The translations under genes and the position numbers were made by a program. Positions 1 through 6,307 of a stretch of 9,482 nucleotides of DNA are shown here, piece after piece. Below the pieces are notes generated by a model, which saw only the letters and a list, made by a program, of their open reading frames with translations, had not been told where the DNA came from and searched no databases. This DNA is from Thiodiazotropha sp037384445 (lineage in GTDB: Bacteria > Pseudomonadota > Gammaproteobacteria > Chromatiales > Chromatiaceae). Position 1 is the stretch's first letter. Each line of letters begins with the position of its first letter. The stretch is taken from positions 1-9,482 of the forward strand of contig JARRNY010000104.1 in NCBI GenBank assembly GCA_037384445.1, in the 5' to 3' direction.

Positions 1-284
1 ACTTGATAGAACTCGTCCCGGTCCATCGGATGGGCAGAGATGACCGTGACCTTACCCTTGACCCGGGGGTCGATGACGAAATTTTTGCCGGTGTGTTCCG
101 AGACCGTCTTGATCAGCGCCTCGATGTCGGCATTGTTGAGGTTCAGCGTGATCTGCTCAGCCTGTGCCACCGGTAGTAGTCCGGCAAAACAAAATAGCAG
201 ACAAGCGAGTAGTTTCGCCAGACGCCTGCTTAAGTTCAGGTGCTGATGCCTGGATTTGACGACACTGTCCATGGTGTGGCTCAT
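1..284 (-). CDS. gspD: GspD, T2SS outer-membrane secretin (N-terminal part, cut by window edge)
   Basis: Only the first 94 codons are inside the window; the gene continues past the left edge. The protein would form the multimeric outer-membrane channel of the type II secretion system. Visible are a basic N-region, a hydrophobic core at about residues 24-40 and a likely signal peptidase site after AQA (residue 42). The N0 domain then begins, with the typical secretin pattern ITLNLNNADIEALI, then TGKNFVIDPRVKGKVTV and a VISAHPMDRDEFYQ-like segment. The ATG at 284 gives a long N-region. An in-frame ATG at 272 would give a more usual signal peptide, and neither start has a strong ribosome-binding site. 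The gene lies 204 bases downstream of gspN, the only large gap in the operon. Identification as a GspD-type secretin is firm from the N0 sequence plus the gene context; length and C-terminal features cannot be judged. Confidence 0.93.
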   Translation of the reverse strand, partial: MSHTMDSVVKSRHQHLNLSRRLAKLLACLLFCFAGLLPVAQAEQITLNLNNADIEALIKTVSEHTGKNFVIDPRVKGKVTVISAHPMDRDEFYQ

Positions 285-488
285 GATAGGGTCCGTAGGT
301 CGCATACTGTCTCGCCTTGACTGCCCGAAATCGATTCGTGAATCAGCGCCTGCCTGATAGATATTGGGTGAAAATCTTTAATCATCATGAAGTTATATTA
401 AAAAACTAATCCTGTAGATCATAGCAGATGATCAGCGGTCGGCCTATGGGCCAGAGCACAGAAATTCTGCCGCACGGTAAATACGATT
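285..488. promoter_or_regulatory. gspN-gspD intergenic gap, possible gspD promoter or operator
   Basis: This 204-base non-coding gap interrupts an otherwise overlapping gene chain. Its central part (about 370-415) is AT-rich. On the minus strand, a TATGAT hexamer (about 420-425) lies inside a small inverted repeat, GATCA/TGATC (417-421 and 429-433), and a T6 run follows about 11 bases later. That is too far and too weak for a convincing intrinsic terminator. Closer to gspD, two short palindromes overlap: AATCGATT (329-336) and GATTC-GT-GAATC (333-344). No candidate -10 has a good -35 at normal spacing, so an independent gspD promoter is only a possibility. Confidence 0.3.
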
Positions 489-1244
489 TCACATTTTGCC
501 TGCATAGTTGATAAGAATGGTGCCATCGGCTTGAGGGCGACCAATCGCCTGCAGGGCGCCAGAGAGGCCGGGATCGGCTTTGTCACCTGGTTTGAGTTTG
601 CCTTTGAGCTGGAAGTTTCCGTCCGGTTTGAGACTGACGTCTGCTTGTATCGCAACCGATCCCTTGAGATCCCGCACCGCCGCAGTGATGTCGCCGCTCG
701 CTTCGTCGGTTGTGAGATCGGCCTGCAGGTCGCCAACTGTCAGGTTCAGCGGACTCTGCACGGCACCCTCCAGCCACTGCAGCGACCCCTCGGCGGCGGT
801 CAGTTGACCATCGGTGAAGGCGAGATCGAGCTGCTGCGCACGCACCTTGCCGTCGACGCGAATCTGACGCTGTTGCAACCATTCGGGTAGTTGACTGGCC
901 AACAGCAGGGCGTCCACTTCTTCCAGTCTGACACTGTTGCCAAAGCCGGTAATGAAGGTGCCCTGGAGTTGCTGGCCGGCCTGTTTGAGTACGATGCCAT
1001 AGGCCAGTTTGCCGAGAATCAGTCGCGAGGGTTTGAAGTGCCACTCCATCTGCCCCAGCGGTTTGCGCTGGTAGCTGACCTGCTCAGCCTCGCCGGACCA
1101 GACAGTGCCGCTTATGCCCTGCAGGGTCAGCGGTAGTTGATTGCCTCCGCTGAACCAGCCGACGACATGCTGCGCCGGAAGATTGTAGAGCAGAAAAAAG
1201 AGGTAGCCGGCGATAGCCAGGGCTGTGGCAGCAGGCCAACGCAT
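489..1244 (-). CDS. gspN: GspN, T2SS protein N
   Basis: A bitopic inner-membrane accessory protein of the type II secretion system, present in only some Gsp operons and often dispensable where tested. The 251-residue product has one N-terminal membrane segment (about residues 4-20) and a periplasmic remainder rich in beta-type sequence. Family-type motifs are SGTVWSG (45-51), MEWHFKPSRLILGKL (66-80) and a C-terminal run ending in DGTILINYAGKM. The open frame extends upstream to 1400, but that extension is antiparallel-frame overlap with gspM. A strong AGGAGG at 1251-1256 places the start at the tandem ATGs 1247/1244. The second has the better spacing (6 bases versus 3) and creates a TGATG junction with the gspM stop. 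The TGA is at 489-491. The position after gspM and before gspD resembles the Xanthomonas xps gene order. Confidence 0.88.
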   Translation of the reverse strand: MRWPAATALAIAGYLFFLLYNLPAQHVVGWFSGGNQLPLTLQGISGTVWSGEAEQVSYQRKPLGQMEWHFKPSRLILGKLAYGIVLKQAGQQLQGTFITGFGNSVRLEEVDALLLASQLPEWLQQRQIRVDGKVRAQQLDLAFTDGQLTAAEGSLQWLEGAVQSPLNLTVGDLQADLTTDEASGDITAAVRDLKGSVAIQADVSLKPDGNFQLKGKLKPGDKADPGLSGALQAIGRPQADGTILINYAGKM

Positions 1245-1738
1245 CATGAGCCTCCTGAGCGCTGTAACACCAGGCGCGCGTTGACGATACCCGGTGAATC
1301 CTGGCGGTCGATATTGAGGGATTCGATCTGGATGCCGTACTTCAGGCTCAGACCGCCCAGCCATTTCAGTAGCGTGTCGAAAGCGGCTTGTTCTACCCAC
1401 AGCTGAACAGTGTCATCCCCTTGCGGCTTGATACGCTGTATCTGTTGGCGCAGCTGGCTCTGTTTGGCGGTTCTGTCGACCAGGGTCAGTAGGGCTTCGT
1501 TACTGCGTACGGCGCCGTTTGCGCGGCTCTGGCTGCGTATGCGCTGGATCTCTGACAGATTCTGTTGCATCCAGTTGAGCGTGGTTTGCTGGCTCTTTAT
1601 CAGCAGCCGCTTCTGCTCGACAGAGGCAACGAAGGGTTGCCAGGCGAGCAGGTAGAGCAGGAACAGCAATAACAGGCCGGCACCGACTACCAGAGCCAGT
1701 TGTTCGCGTTGGGTTTTCGATAGCCACCAGGCATTCAT
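1244..1738 (-). CDS. gspM: GspM, T2SS inner-membrane platform protein
   Basis: The 164-residue length is normal for GspM, the bitopic protein that pairs with GspL in the inner-membrane assembly platform. It has a short cytoplasmic N-terminus, one membrane helix (about residues 14-33) followed by WQPF, a helical coiled-coil-like stretch (about 38-105), and a C-terminal ferredoxin-like domain. The C-terminal domain carries the family pattern LLKWLGGLSLKYGIQ, then DSPGIVNARLVLQR near the end. The start ATG at 1738 overlaps the gspL stop in an ATGA junction, and the TGA at 1244-1246 overlaps the gspN start, so L, M and N are probably translated in a coupled way. Confidence 0.95.
   Translation of the reverse strand: MNAWWLSKTQREQLALVVGAGLLLLFLLYLLAWQPFVASVEQKRLLIKSQQTTLNWMQQNLSEIQRIRSQSRANGAVRSNEALLTLVDRTAKQSQLRQQIQRIKPQGDDTVQLWVEQAAFDTLLKWLGGLSLKYGIQIESLNIDRQDSPGIVNARLVLQRSGGS
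1251..1256 (-). promoter_or_regulatory. Ribosome-binding site of gspN
   Basis: On the minus strand this reads AGGAGG, a full Shine-Dalgarno match. It lies inside the 3' end of gspM, 3 bases before the ATG at 1247 and 6 before the ATG at 1244. It rules out the much longer open frame beginning at 1400 as the real protein. Confidence 0.75.
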
Positions 1739-2949
1739 CGGCTCGCCTCGCTGATACGCAGATGAGAGGTCACTTGATTGCCAGAAGCATTGGCGGCGCG
1801 TATCTCCACTTTGAGTCGCTTCTCTTCGATGGCCTGTTTCAGTTTCTCGAGGGCTTGCAGCTCCTTGATGGTGAGTTGAAGGTCGAGCTGGCCATCGCGA
1901 AAGCTGATGTTCTCGAGCTGGGTGTCGGGGCTGTTTTTGATAATGGCGGCAGCAGGGGTGAAGAGGGTGGCGAACTGGGCGCCTCCCCCCAACGACCCAC
2001 TACGCATGGCCTTGAGCTGTTGTTCCATCTGCTTCTTGGGATCGACAATGCGTTTGATGTTGGGAAAGGCCTGTTTGAACACCTGCTGGATCTGTTGATC
2101 GAGCTCTCTGCCCTGCGCCTGATAGCGGTAGTAGTCGAGGATATTCAGCACCAGTGAGAGTGCCAGGGCCACCCCAGCCAGTACTGCGGCCGGAAGCCAG
2201 CGTCGCCACTGCAGGGTGAATTTATCGACCCGCTTATAGTCGCCCTGCAGTAGGTTGATCGACTGCTTTTCCTGCACCTCGGTTGCCAGCAGGTCGATCA
2301 GGGACTCATGGGATTCCAGCTCGATCGTTTCGGTCTCTGGCTTCTCCGGCAGTGATATGGTTTGCGGCTCGATCTGATAGAGGGTCAGCTTCTGCGGAGC
2401 GGCGTCACCTGCCTGTTGCAGGGCAATCTGTAGCAGGTCGCCCGCATTCTCCAAATCGCTACAAAACCCTTCATAGGGTCCGCTGCGTATCTGCAGCAAT
2501 CCCCGCTCGGCGAGCAGGCTCCAGCTGTCGGTATGCAGCGGCAGGCTGAGCAGATCCAGATAGAGTCCCCGGGGTTCGATACCCTGGGATTCGAGGGATG
2601 AAAGCCACTTTTCGATACGCACCCGAGAGATCACGATAACGGGTGTGACGTTGTTGGAGGCGGTTGCACCGACGGCAAAGTGGAGATACTCCACATCCTG
2701 GGTCAGCTCAGTCTCCAGGGCGAAGGGGATAGCCTGCAACAGCCGTTGACGCTGTTTGGTGGGGATAGCGACCTGGGTGATCAGCGCCTCCTCGGCAGGG
2801 ATCAGGGCCAGTACGCGACGACCTTTGGCCAGAGTCGCGGCCTGTTCCAGGGTGCCGGAGCCTGTCAGCGTCTGCAGGCCTCCCTTAAGGCGCCAGCTGA
2901 CCTCCGTTCCAGCGAGATCGTGACAGTGGATGACCAGAGTTTCCGCCAT
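1735..2949 (-). CDS. gspL: GspL, T2SS inner-membrane protein linking the ATPase to the platform
   Basis: GspL recruits the secretion ATPase GspE through its cytoplasmic domain and contacts GspM in the membrane and periplasm. The 404-residue protein shows an actin-like cytoplasmic domain (about 1-225) and the conserved INLLQGDYK segment just before the membrane (about 230-239). One membrane helix follows at about 252-272, and a periplasmic ferredoxin-like domain lies at the C-terminus. The frame can be opened three bases earlier at a TTG (2952). I prefer ATG 2949, which makes a TGATG junction with the gspK stop and has a GGGGTG Shine-Dalgarno-like stretch five bases upstream. GspE, the expected partner, is not encoded in this window. 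Confidence 0.95.
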   Translation of the reverse strand: MAETLVIHCHDLAGTEVSWRLKGGLQTLTGSGTLEQAATLAKGRRVLALIPAEEALITQVAIPTKQRQRLLQAIPFALETELTQDVEYLHFAVGATASNNVTPVIVISRVRIEKWLSSLESQGIEPRGLYLDLLSLPLHTDSWSLLAERGLLQIRSGPYEGFCSDLENAGDLLQIALQQAGDAAPQKLTLYQIEPQTISLPEKPETETIELESHESLIDLLATEVQEKQSINLLQGDYKRVDKFTLQWRRWLPAAVLAGVALALSLVLNILDYYRYQAQGRELDQQIQQVFKQAFPNIKRIVDPKKQMEQQLKAMRSGSLGGGAQFATLFTPAAAIIKNSPDTQLENISFRDGQLDLQLTIKELQALEKLKQAIEEKRLKVEIRAANASGNQVTSHLRISEASR

Positions 2950-3941
2950 CAAAGCACCCCGAAAGTCCGGTTGAGCGTGACGATGGCCTTGTCCCCCTTG
3001 AACAGCATGCTGCGCAATCTCTGGCTGTCATTTTCCATTCTGACGACGGTCTCTAGTTGGTAAAAGCGGCTTGTTACTGAGATGACTGGCTCAATCTCTT
3101 GAGATTTTACTTTATTTTCATCCAAAAGGCCTTTCAATGCCTCAAGAAAACTTTTCGTCTCTTTGAACGGGTTCTCTTCCTGGCCCTCTGCCAGCTGTTC
3201 TGCAGCAGCTTCACTGAGCTCGGGAAGCAGAGAGCGGAGCACGATAGGATCAGCAGTGTTGACGTTGATCGGTGTGCGCTCTGGCAGGGCAGTGACGTAG
3301 GGTTCGAGTTTTTCGTAGACCTCATCCGTTACGCCGCGCACCAGGCGCAGTTCCGATGGATTGCCCATGCGTCCATTACCGGTGCGATAGGGCTGATCAC
3401 CAGACAGATAGACGTTGTCTTCCGCCCCGTCCGGGAATTGCGGGTCGATATTTTCGTCGAGCCAGTCTGCCGTGGCCTGGGCGATCGACTCATCCAGTTC
3501 CAGGGCGAGGAGAAGTCGCTGAAAGATAGCCAGATCCAGCGCGAGCTGTTGCTTCTCCTGTTCGCTGGCTTCCTGCGGTAGATAGAGGTTGTTGAGATTA
3601 AAGCGTGCCTGCAGGTCGGTTGTCTGAGCCTGCACCTCGCCACCTTCGACCGGGGTGGGTGGGAGTGGCTGCGCCCAGTCTTCATCCAGCCCATCGTACT
3701 GCTTCTGGGCATTGTCCTGCAGATCCCGAATCAGCATGCCGCGGGCCCAGGCCTCACTGCCCAGGGTGTAGAGGATCCCCTGATCGCTGGTGAGGATGTT
3801 ACTGGTTCGACGGATGCTGAGCTGCAGAGTATGGGCCATGGCGAAAGCGGCGATTGTGGCCATGGCAACAATCGCCATCGCAGTGATCAAGGCGATACCT
3901 TGCTGCCGGTGACTGATCGATGGTGCGCCGTGTCTGCTCAT
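2949..3941 (-). CDS. gspK: GspK, T2SS minor pseudopilin (tip protein)
   Basis: The largest minor pseudopilin, expected at the tip of the pseudopilus with GspI and GspJ. The 330 residues begin with a 15-residue leader ending in RQQG, cleaved before IALIT by prepilin peptidase, followed by the hydrophobic helix. The +5 position of the mature protein is Thr, not Glu, which is the normal GspK exception. Family landmarks are DLQARFNLNNL (109-119), ADWLDENIDPQ and the following GAEDNVYL region (158-179), RMGNPSELRLVRGV, and INVNTA (225-230) in the helix-hairpin-helix-like insert. ATGA overlaps gspJ, and the stop overlaps gspL. A short AT-rich patch in the DNA at about 3095-3150 falls in the DENKVKSQE region and does not break the frame. 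Confidence 0.96.
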   Translation of the reverse strand: MSRHGAPSISHRQQGIALITAMAIVAMATIAAFAMAHTLQLSIRRTSNILTSDQGILYTLGSEAWARGMLIRDLQDNAQKQYDGLDEDWAQPLPPTPVEGGEVQAQTTDLQARFNLNNLYLPQEASEQEKQQLALDLAIFQRLLLALELDESIAQATADWLDENIDPQFPDGAEDNVYLSGDQPYRTGNGRMGNPSELRLVRGVTDEVYEKLEPYVTALPERTPINVNTADPIVLRSLLPELSEAAAEQLAEGQEENPFKETKSFLEALKGLLDENKVKSQEIEPVISVTSRFYQLETVVRMENDSQRLRSMLFKGDKAIVTLNRTFGVL

Positions 3942-4591
3942 GGTGTGGATTTCTTTGGCATGGACTCGGCTGCCCGGAAGACTCTGCGCAGGGTTCCCAT
4001 GGCCTGCGTCTCGATGACCAGTTCGATGCCTTTGGGCAGGGCAGTGGTCTCAGTGGTATTGCCGGTGGCCTCAGCTGGCCAGCTGGTTTTCCGCTTCATG
4101 TCGGCATCGAAAAAGCTGAAGCTCAGGTTGTCGATCCCATCGAACAGTTTTTGACGGTGCGCTTGCGTATCCTGGGCGCGGTCGAGTACGGGCCAGCTCA
4201 CCCGATAGAGGGTCTTATCCTCCAACTGATAGCCGACCCGTTGAAGTTGACTGCGGGGTAGCTTCATGGGATTGGCGTAGCCAGCACGGGTCAACTCCAG
4301 CAGCATGTCGGAGAGTCCGCCGCCGCGCAGCGCCGGCTGAGTATCGCCATATTCATCCCGTATCGGGCGGTCGACGGCCTGCTCGATGTCCTGCTGCATC
4401 AGGTGGAGGCCCAACTGCAGTTTTGCCAGCCGTTGCAGGTGTTGCTCGGTTTGCTGTTTCGTTTCAAGCACGATATTGAGCCCGGCATAAACGAAGGAGG
4501 CGATGATCGAGAAGATGGTGATCGCGATCAGAAGCTCCAGCAGGGTGAAACCGCGATATCGGTTCGGCAGTGTGGGAGGTGACGCGCTCAT
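3938..4591 (-). CDS. gspJ: GspJ, T2SS minor pseudopilin
   Basis: A minor pseudopilin that forms the tip complex with GspI and GspK. The 217-residue precursor has a 14-residue leader ending NRYRG, then FTLLE with Glu at mature position +5, the mark of prepilin peptidase processing and N-methylation. A hydrophobic helix follows to about residue 40. The globular part carries the GspJ pattern LELTRAGYANP (98-108), LPRSQLQRVGYQLED (111-125) and LYRVSWPVLDRA (128-139). The start ATG overlaps the gspI stop as ATGA, and its TGA overlaps the gspK start. The DNA coding for the cleavage region shares CAGGGTGAAACCGCG (plus-strand reading) with gspI, as expected for paralogues. Confidence 0.96.
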   Translation of the reverse strand: MSASPPTLPNRYRGFTLLELLIAITIFSIIASFVYAGLNIVLETKQQTEQHLQRLAKLQLGLHLMQQDIEQAVDRPIRDEYGDTQPALRGGGLSDMLLELTRAGYANPMKLPRSQLQRVGYQLEDKTLYRVSWPVLDRAQDTQAHRQKLFDGIDNLSFSFFDADMKRKTSWPAEATGNTTETTALPKGIELVIETQAMGTLRRVFRAAESMPKKSTP

Positions 4592-4971
4592 TGCACCGGT
4601 TGCGACAGAAAGCTGGTGAGCTGGGTGACCGGCCGTTCATCCTGCTTGTTCCAGAATACCGCGATCTCAACCTGCCGTACCCGATCATCGGGTGTATCGG
4701 TAACAGTTCTGACCCAGTGCCATTCGTGTTGCCCCATCTCTTCGCTACCTTGCTGCTTGCCCTTGTTGGGCCATTCGGCGGTAAGTTGCAGCTCGGCGAT
4801 TTTATTCAGGGCTACCCAATGGGCCAGGGTCTTGTCACGCAGATGGGCGGTGTTCAGCGTCTGGTTCGAAGCCATTTTTATGATTGAGCCCAGGGCAATG
4901 GCGAGAATGGCGAGGGCGATCAGAACTTCCAACAGGGTGAAACCGCGCTGATTGACGTGGAGTTTATCCAT
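4588..4971 (-). CDS. gspI: GspI, T2SS minor pseudopilin
   Basis: A 127-residue minor pseudopilin, normal length for GspI, which nucleates the tip complex with GspJ and GspK. It has a 10-residue leader ending NQRG, then FTLLEVLIALAILAIALGS with Glu at mature +5. The family pattern HWVALNKIAELQL (51-63) is followed by EWPNKG, then TVTDTPDDRVRQVEIAVFW in the globular domain. The gspH stop and this start form a TAATG junction, and the stop overlaps gspJ as ATGA. Confidence 0.96.
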   Translation of the reverse strand: MDKLHVNQRGFTLLEVLIALAILAIALGSIIKMASNQTLNTAHLRDKTLAHWVALNKIAELQLTAEWPNKGKQQGSEEMGQHEWHWVRTVTDTPDDRVRQVEIAVFWNKQDERPVTQLTSFLSQPVQ

Positions 4972-5495
4972 TAGAAGGGGGAGATCCGGTCGAGTGTCAG
5001 CTCGCCTGTCTCGTTGCCGCTAAGGCGAAAATAGTCCTCGCTCTGCGTGGAGCTGATCTTGAGATCGAAGGGGGTGATCTCTCCGCTGTTCAAAAGAATG
5101 ATCTCAGGCGTCCGCTTCTCCGGGTCGTCGTCGTCGTCGCCCGGAGGCAGCGCTGTGGAGAGGGTGATACGGAGTTCATCCGGTAATTCACGGTTTCGAA
5201 ACAGGTTGTCGTCGACAGCTTGCCAGTTACCCTCTTCGAGCTGGAGGAAACCGTAACCCGTTTCAGTGATGTCGATTCCGATGAGACTGGAGCGGAGCAG
5301 TGCCTCCTCGCTGCCAATCCGGATCAGACTTTGCAGCCGCCTGGCCTCCTCGTTGAGTTGGTCGGCGGGAGAGTTGCTGGGCAATGAGAGGACCGCAAAG
5401 TTGATCAGAATGCCCATGATGACTACCACCACCATCACCTCGATCAGGGTGAACCCGGCGCACGAACGTGCCGTGAAGTGAGATGGCGCTGTCAT
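4971..5495 (-). CDS. gspH: GspH, T2SS minor pseudopilin
   Basis: A minor pseudopilin thought to link the tip complex to the GspG fibre. The 174-residue precursor has a 14-residue leader ending RSCAG, then FTLIEVMVVVVIMGILI with Glu at mature +5. Typical GspH features follow: the helix EEARRLQSLIRIGSEEALLR, a YGFLQLEEGNWQ strand, and PEIILLNSGEITPF (about 130-143), close to the family pattern SSGEITPF. An acidic loop, PPGDDDDDPEK (117-127), is encoded by five identical GAC codons. The start at 5495 lies 12 bases after the gspG stop, with GAGAGG three bases before the ATG. The stop overlaps gspI by one base. Confidence 0.95.
   Translation of the reverse strand: MTAPSHFTARSCAGFTLIEVMVVVVIMGILINFAVLSLPSNSPADQLNEEARRLQSLIRIGSEEALLRSSLIGIDITETGYGFLQLEEGNWQAVDDNLFRNRELPDELRITLSTALPPGDDDDDPEKRTPEIILLNSGEITPFDLKISSTQSEDYFRLSGNETGELTLDRISPF
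5118..5146. repeat. Five-unit TCG/GAC triplet repeat with 7-base inverted flanks inside gspH
   Basis: On the plus strand CTCCGGG (5118-5124) is followed by TCG five times (5125-5139) and then CCCGGAG (5140-5146). The flanks are perfect reverse complements, so the gspH mRNA could fold into a 7-base-pair hairpin with the triplet repeat as its loop. The repeat encodes five aspartates. Gain or loss of a unit would change the loop length without shifting the frame. Confidence 0.7.
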
Positions 5496-5507
5496 CGTCC
5501 TCTCTTG

Positions 5508-5996
5508 TCACTCCAGGTTCCAGTTACCGATATCGTCGTCTCCTGACTGAGGGTCAGGGCCGTTACTGTAGATGTCGATGGCACCGTGGGAACCCGGATT
5601 AAGGTAGAGGTAGGCATTGCCCCAGGGATCTGAGGGTAGGCGATCCAGGTAGCCGCCCTGTTTCCAGTTTTTCGGCTCTGGGGCATCTGTCGGTGCCATA
5701 ACCAAGGCATCGATTCCCTGATCCGTGGTTGGGTAGGTCATATTGTCGAGCCGGTAGAGATTCAGGGCCGCCTCCAGTGCGCGGATGTCACTCTTGGCCT
5801 TGGTAATGCGCGCCTGCTCCGGCCGATCCATGATCCTGGGCACGACGATCGCCGCCAGGATGCTGAGAATGACCACGACCACCATGACTTCAATCAGTGT
5901 GAAGCCACTGATTTTACGAACATCATGGGTAGATGAATCCGCATCGTTGTTGCGTCTGGACGTGGGGGCAAACTGATGTGACATGTTGAATTGCAT
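5508..5996 (-). CDS. gspG: GspG, T2SS major pseudopilin
   Basis: The major pseudopilin that assembles into the piston-like periplasmic fibre. The 162-residue precursor has RKISG then FTLIEVMVVVVILSILAAIVVPRIM, with cleavage after Gly31 and Glu at mature +5, leaving a mature protein of 131 residues. GspG hallmarks are YPTTDQGIDALV (88-99), GGYLDRLPSDPWGNAYLYLNPG (114-135) and a C-terminal DIYSNGPD...DDDIGNWNLE region. The leader is 31 residues, several times longer than usual, and contains three Asp. No ATG, GTG or TTG lies in frame closer to the cleavage site than Met5, so the long leader seems real. An AGG eight bases before the ATG is the only Shine-Dalgarno candidate. It is the first gene of the operon as seen here. 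Confidence 0.97.
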   Translation of the reverse strand: MQFNMSHQFAPTSRRNNDADSSTHDVRKISGFTLIEVMVVVVILSILAAIVVPRIMDRPEQARITKAKSDIRALEAALNLYRLDNMTYPTTDQGIDALVMAPTDAPEPKNWKQGGYLDRLPSDPWGNAYLYLNPGSHGAIDIYSNGPDPQSGDDDIGNWNLE

Positions 5997-6117
5997 ATGT
6001 GAAACCTGGGGGTTACTGAAATCCGTGTTACCGGTTTTTGGGTCGGCCTATTATCAGGGTAAATGATATCTGAAACCAGTTGCCCGGAAAATAATGAATC
6101 CTCAAACCAATACCTAT

Positions 6118-6123
6118 AGTATA
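6118..6123 (-). promoter_or_regulatory. Candidate -10 element for the gsp operon
   Basis: Reads TATACT on the minus strand, five of six bases matching the sigma-70 consensus, inside the AT-rich block ahead of gspG. The hexamer 17 bases upstream (GAATTA) does not resemble TTGACA, so this is a weak call. Confidence 0.25.
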
Positions 6124-6128
6124 GAAGC

Positions 6129-6167
6129 TTAACTTTAAATTAATTCTCGCTAGAGATAGATTAACTT
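6129..6167. repeat. TTAACTT direct repeats flanking an imperfect palindrome
   Basis: TTAACTT occurs at 6129-6135 and again at 6161-6167. Starts are 32 bases apart, about three helical turns. Between and overlapping them is an interrupted inverted repeat, TTAAT-TCTC (6140-6148) paired with GAGA (6153-6156) and ATTAA (6160-6164). The arrangement resembles a binding site for a dimeric or paired regulator. Short AT-rich repeats can also arise by chance. Confidence 0.35.
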
Positions 6168-6198
6168 ACTGATAAACAAACACAAAACTCGATCCTCT

Positions 6199-6204
6199 TA
6201 AAAT
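6199..6204 (+). promoter_or_regulatory. Candidate -10 element for prsKR
   Basis: TAAAAT matches five of six bases of the sigma-70 -10 consensus and lies just before a GAGAC/GTCTC inverted repeat, which would fall at the transcription start. The -35 candidate is poor (CAAACA at 16-base spacing). Confidence 0.25.
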
Positions 6205-6218
6205 GAGACAGCAGTCTC
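6205..6218. repeat. Perfect GAGAC-AGCA-GTCTC inverted repeat
   Basis: Two 5-base arms separated by four bases, directly after the candidate prsK -10. No T-run follows, so it is not a terminator. It could be an operator or a 5' stem of the prsK message. Confidence 0.35.
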
Positions 6219-6302
6219 GCTAAGGCGTTCGGTTAAAGAAATTGCACGGTTGTGTCGATCTACATTTCGCATACACTCCCTAAAACAGACAGACAGGCTC
6301 TC

Positions 6303-6307
6303 AGAGG
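6303..6307 (+). promoter_or_regulatory. Ribosome-binding site that fixes the TTG start of prsK
   Basis: AGAGG, nine bases before the TTG at 6317. The frame is closed by a TAA at 6281-6283 and holds no ATG or GTG between that stop and 6317, so the site supports TTG initiation. Confidence 0.65.

Noticed and set aside
400..433. Possible intrinsic terminator after gspN (GATCA/TGATC stem and later T6 run)
   Set aside because: The stem is only five AT-containing pairs and the T-run begins about 11 bases away, which does not fit a functional terminator.
583..1044. Open frame of 153 codons on the minus strand inside gspN
   Set aside because: A frame-shifted reading of gspN with an Arg/Gly/Ala-rich composition typical of shadows.
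1248..1400. Upstream extension of the gspN frame, giving a 303-residue protein
   Set aside because: The extra 51-52 residues overlap gspM, are Arg/Pro-rich without family resemblance, and are bypassed by a strong AGGAGG ahead of the tandem ATGs at 1247/1244.
1762..2157. Open frame of 131 codons on the plus strand
   Set aside because: Antisense to gspL; its sequence mirrors the gspL codon pattern and shows no family features.
3099..3581. Open frame of 160 codons on the plus strand
   Set aside because: It is wholly antisense to gspK, whose protein is clearly real; the translation has no recognisable domain or ribosome-binding site.
3882..3896. Loss of Glu at mature position +5 in GspK
   Set aside because: Absence of this glutamate is the known normal state of GspK, not a mutation.
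4543..4940. Near-identical DNA stretch (CAGGGTGAAACCGCG) in gspI and gspJ
   Set aside because: Both copies encode the conserved RGFTLLE prepilin cleavage region of paralogous pseudopilins, so it is not a mobile or regulatory repeat.
6231..6246. Possible sigma-54 -24/-12 promoter for prsK (GG ... TTGCA)
   Set aside because: The GG to GC spacing is 11 bases instead of 10, and the -24 box GGTTAA does not match TGGCAC.
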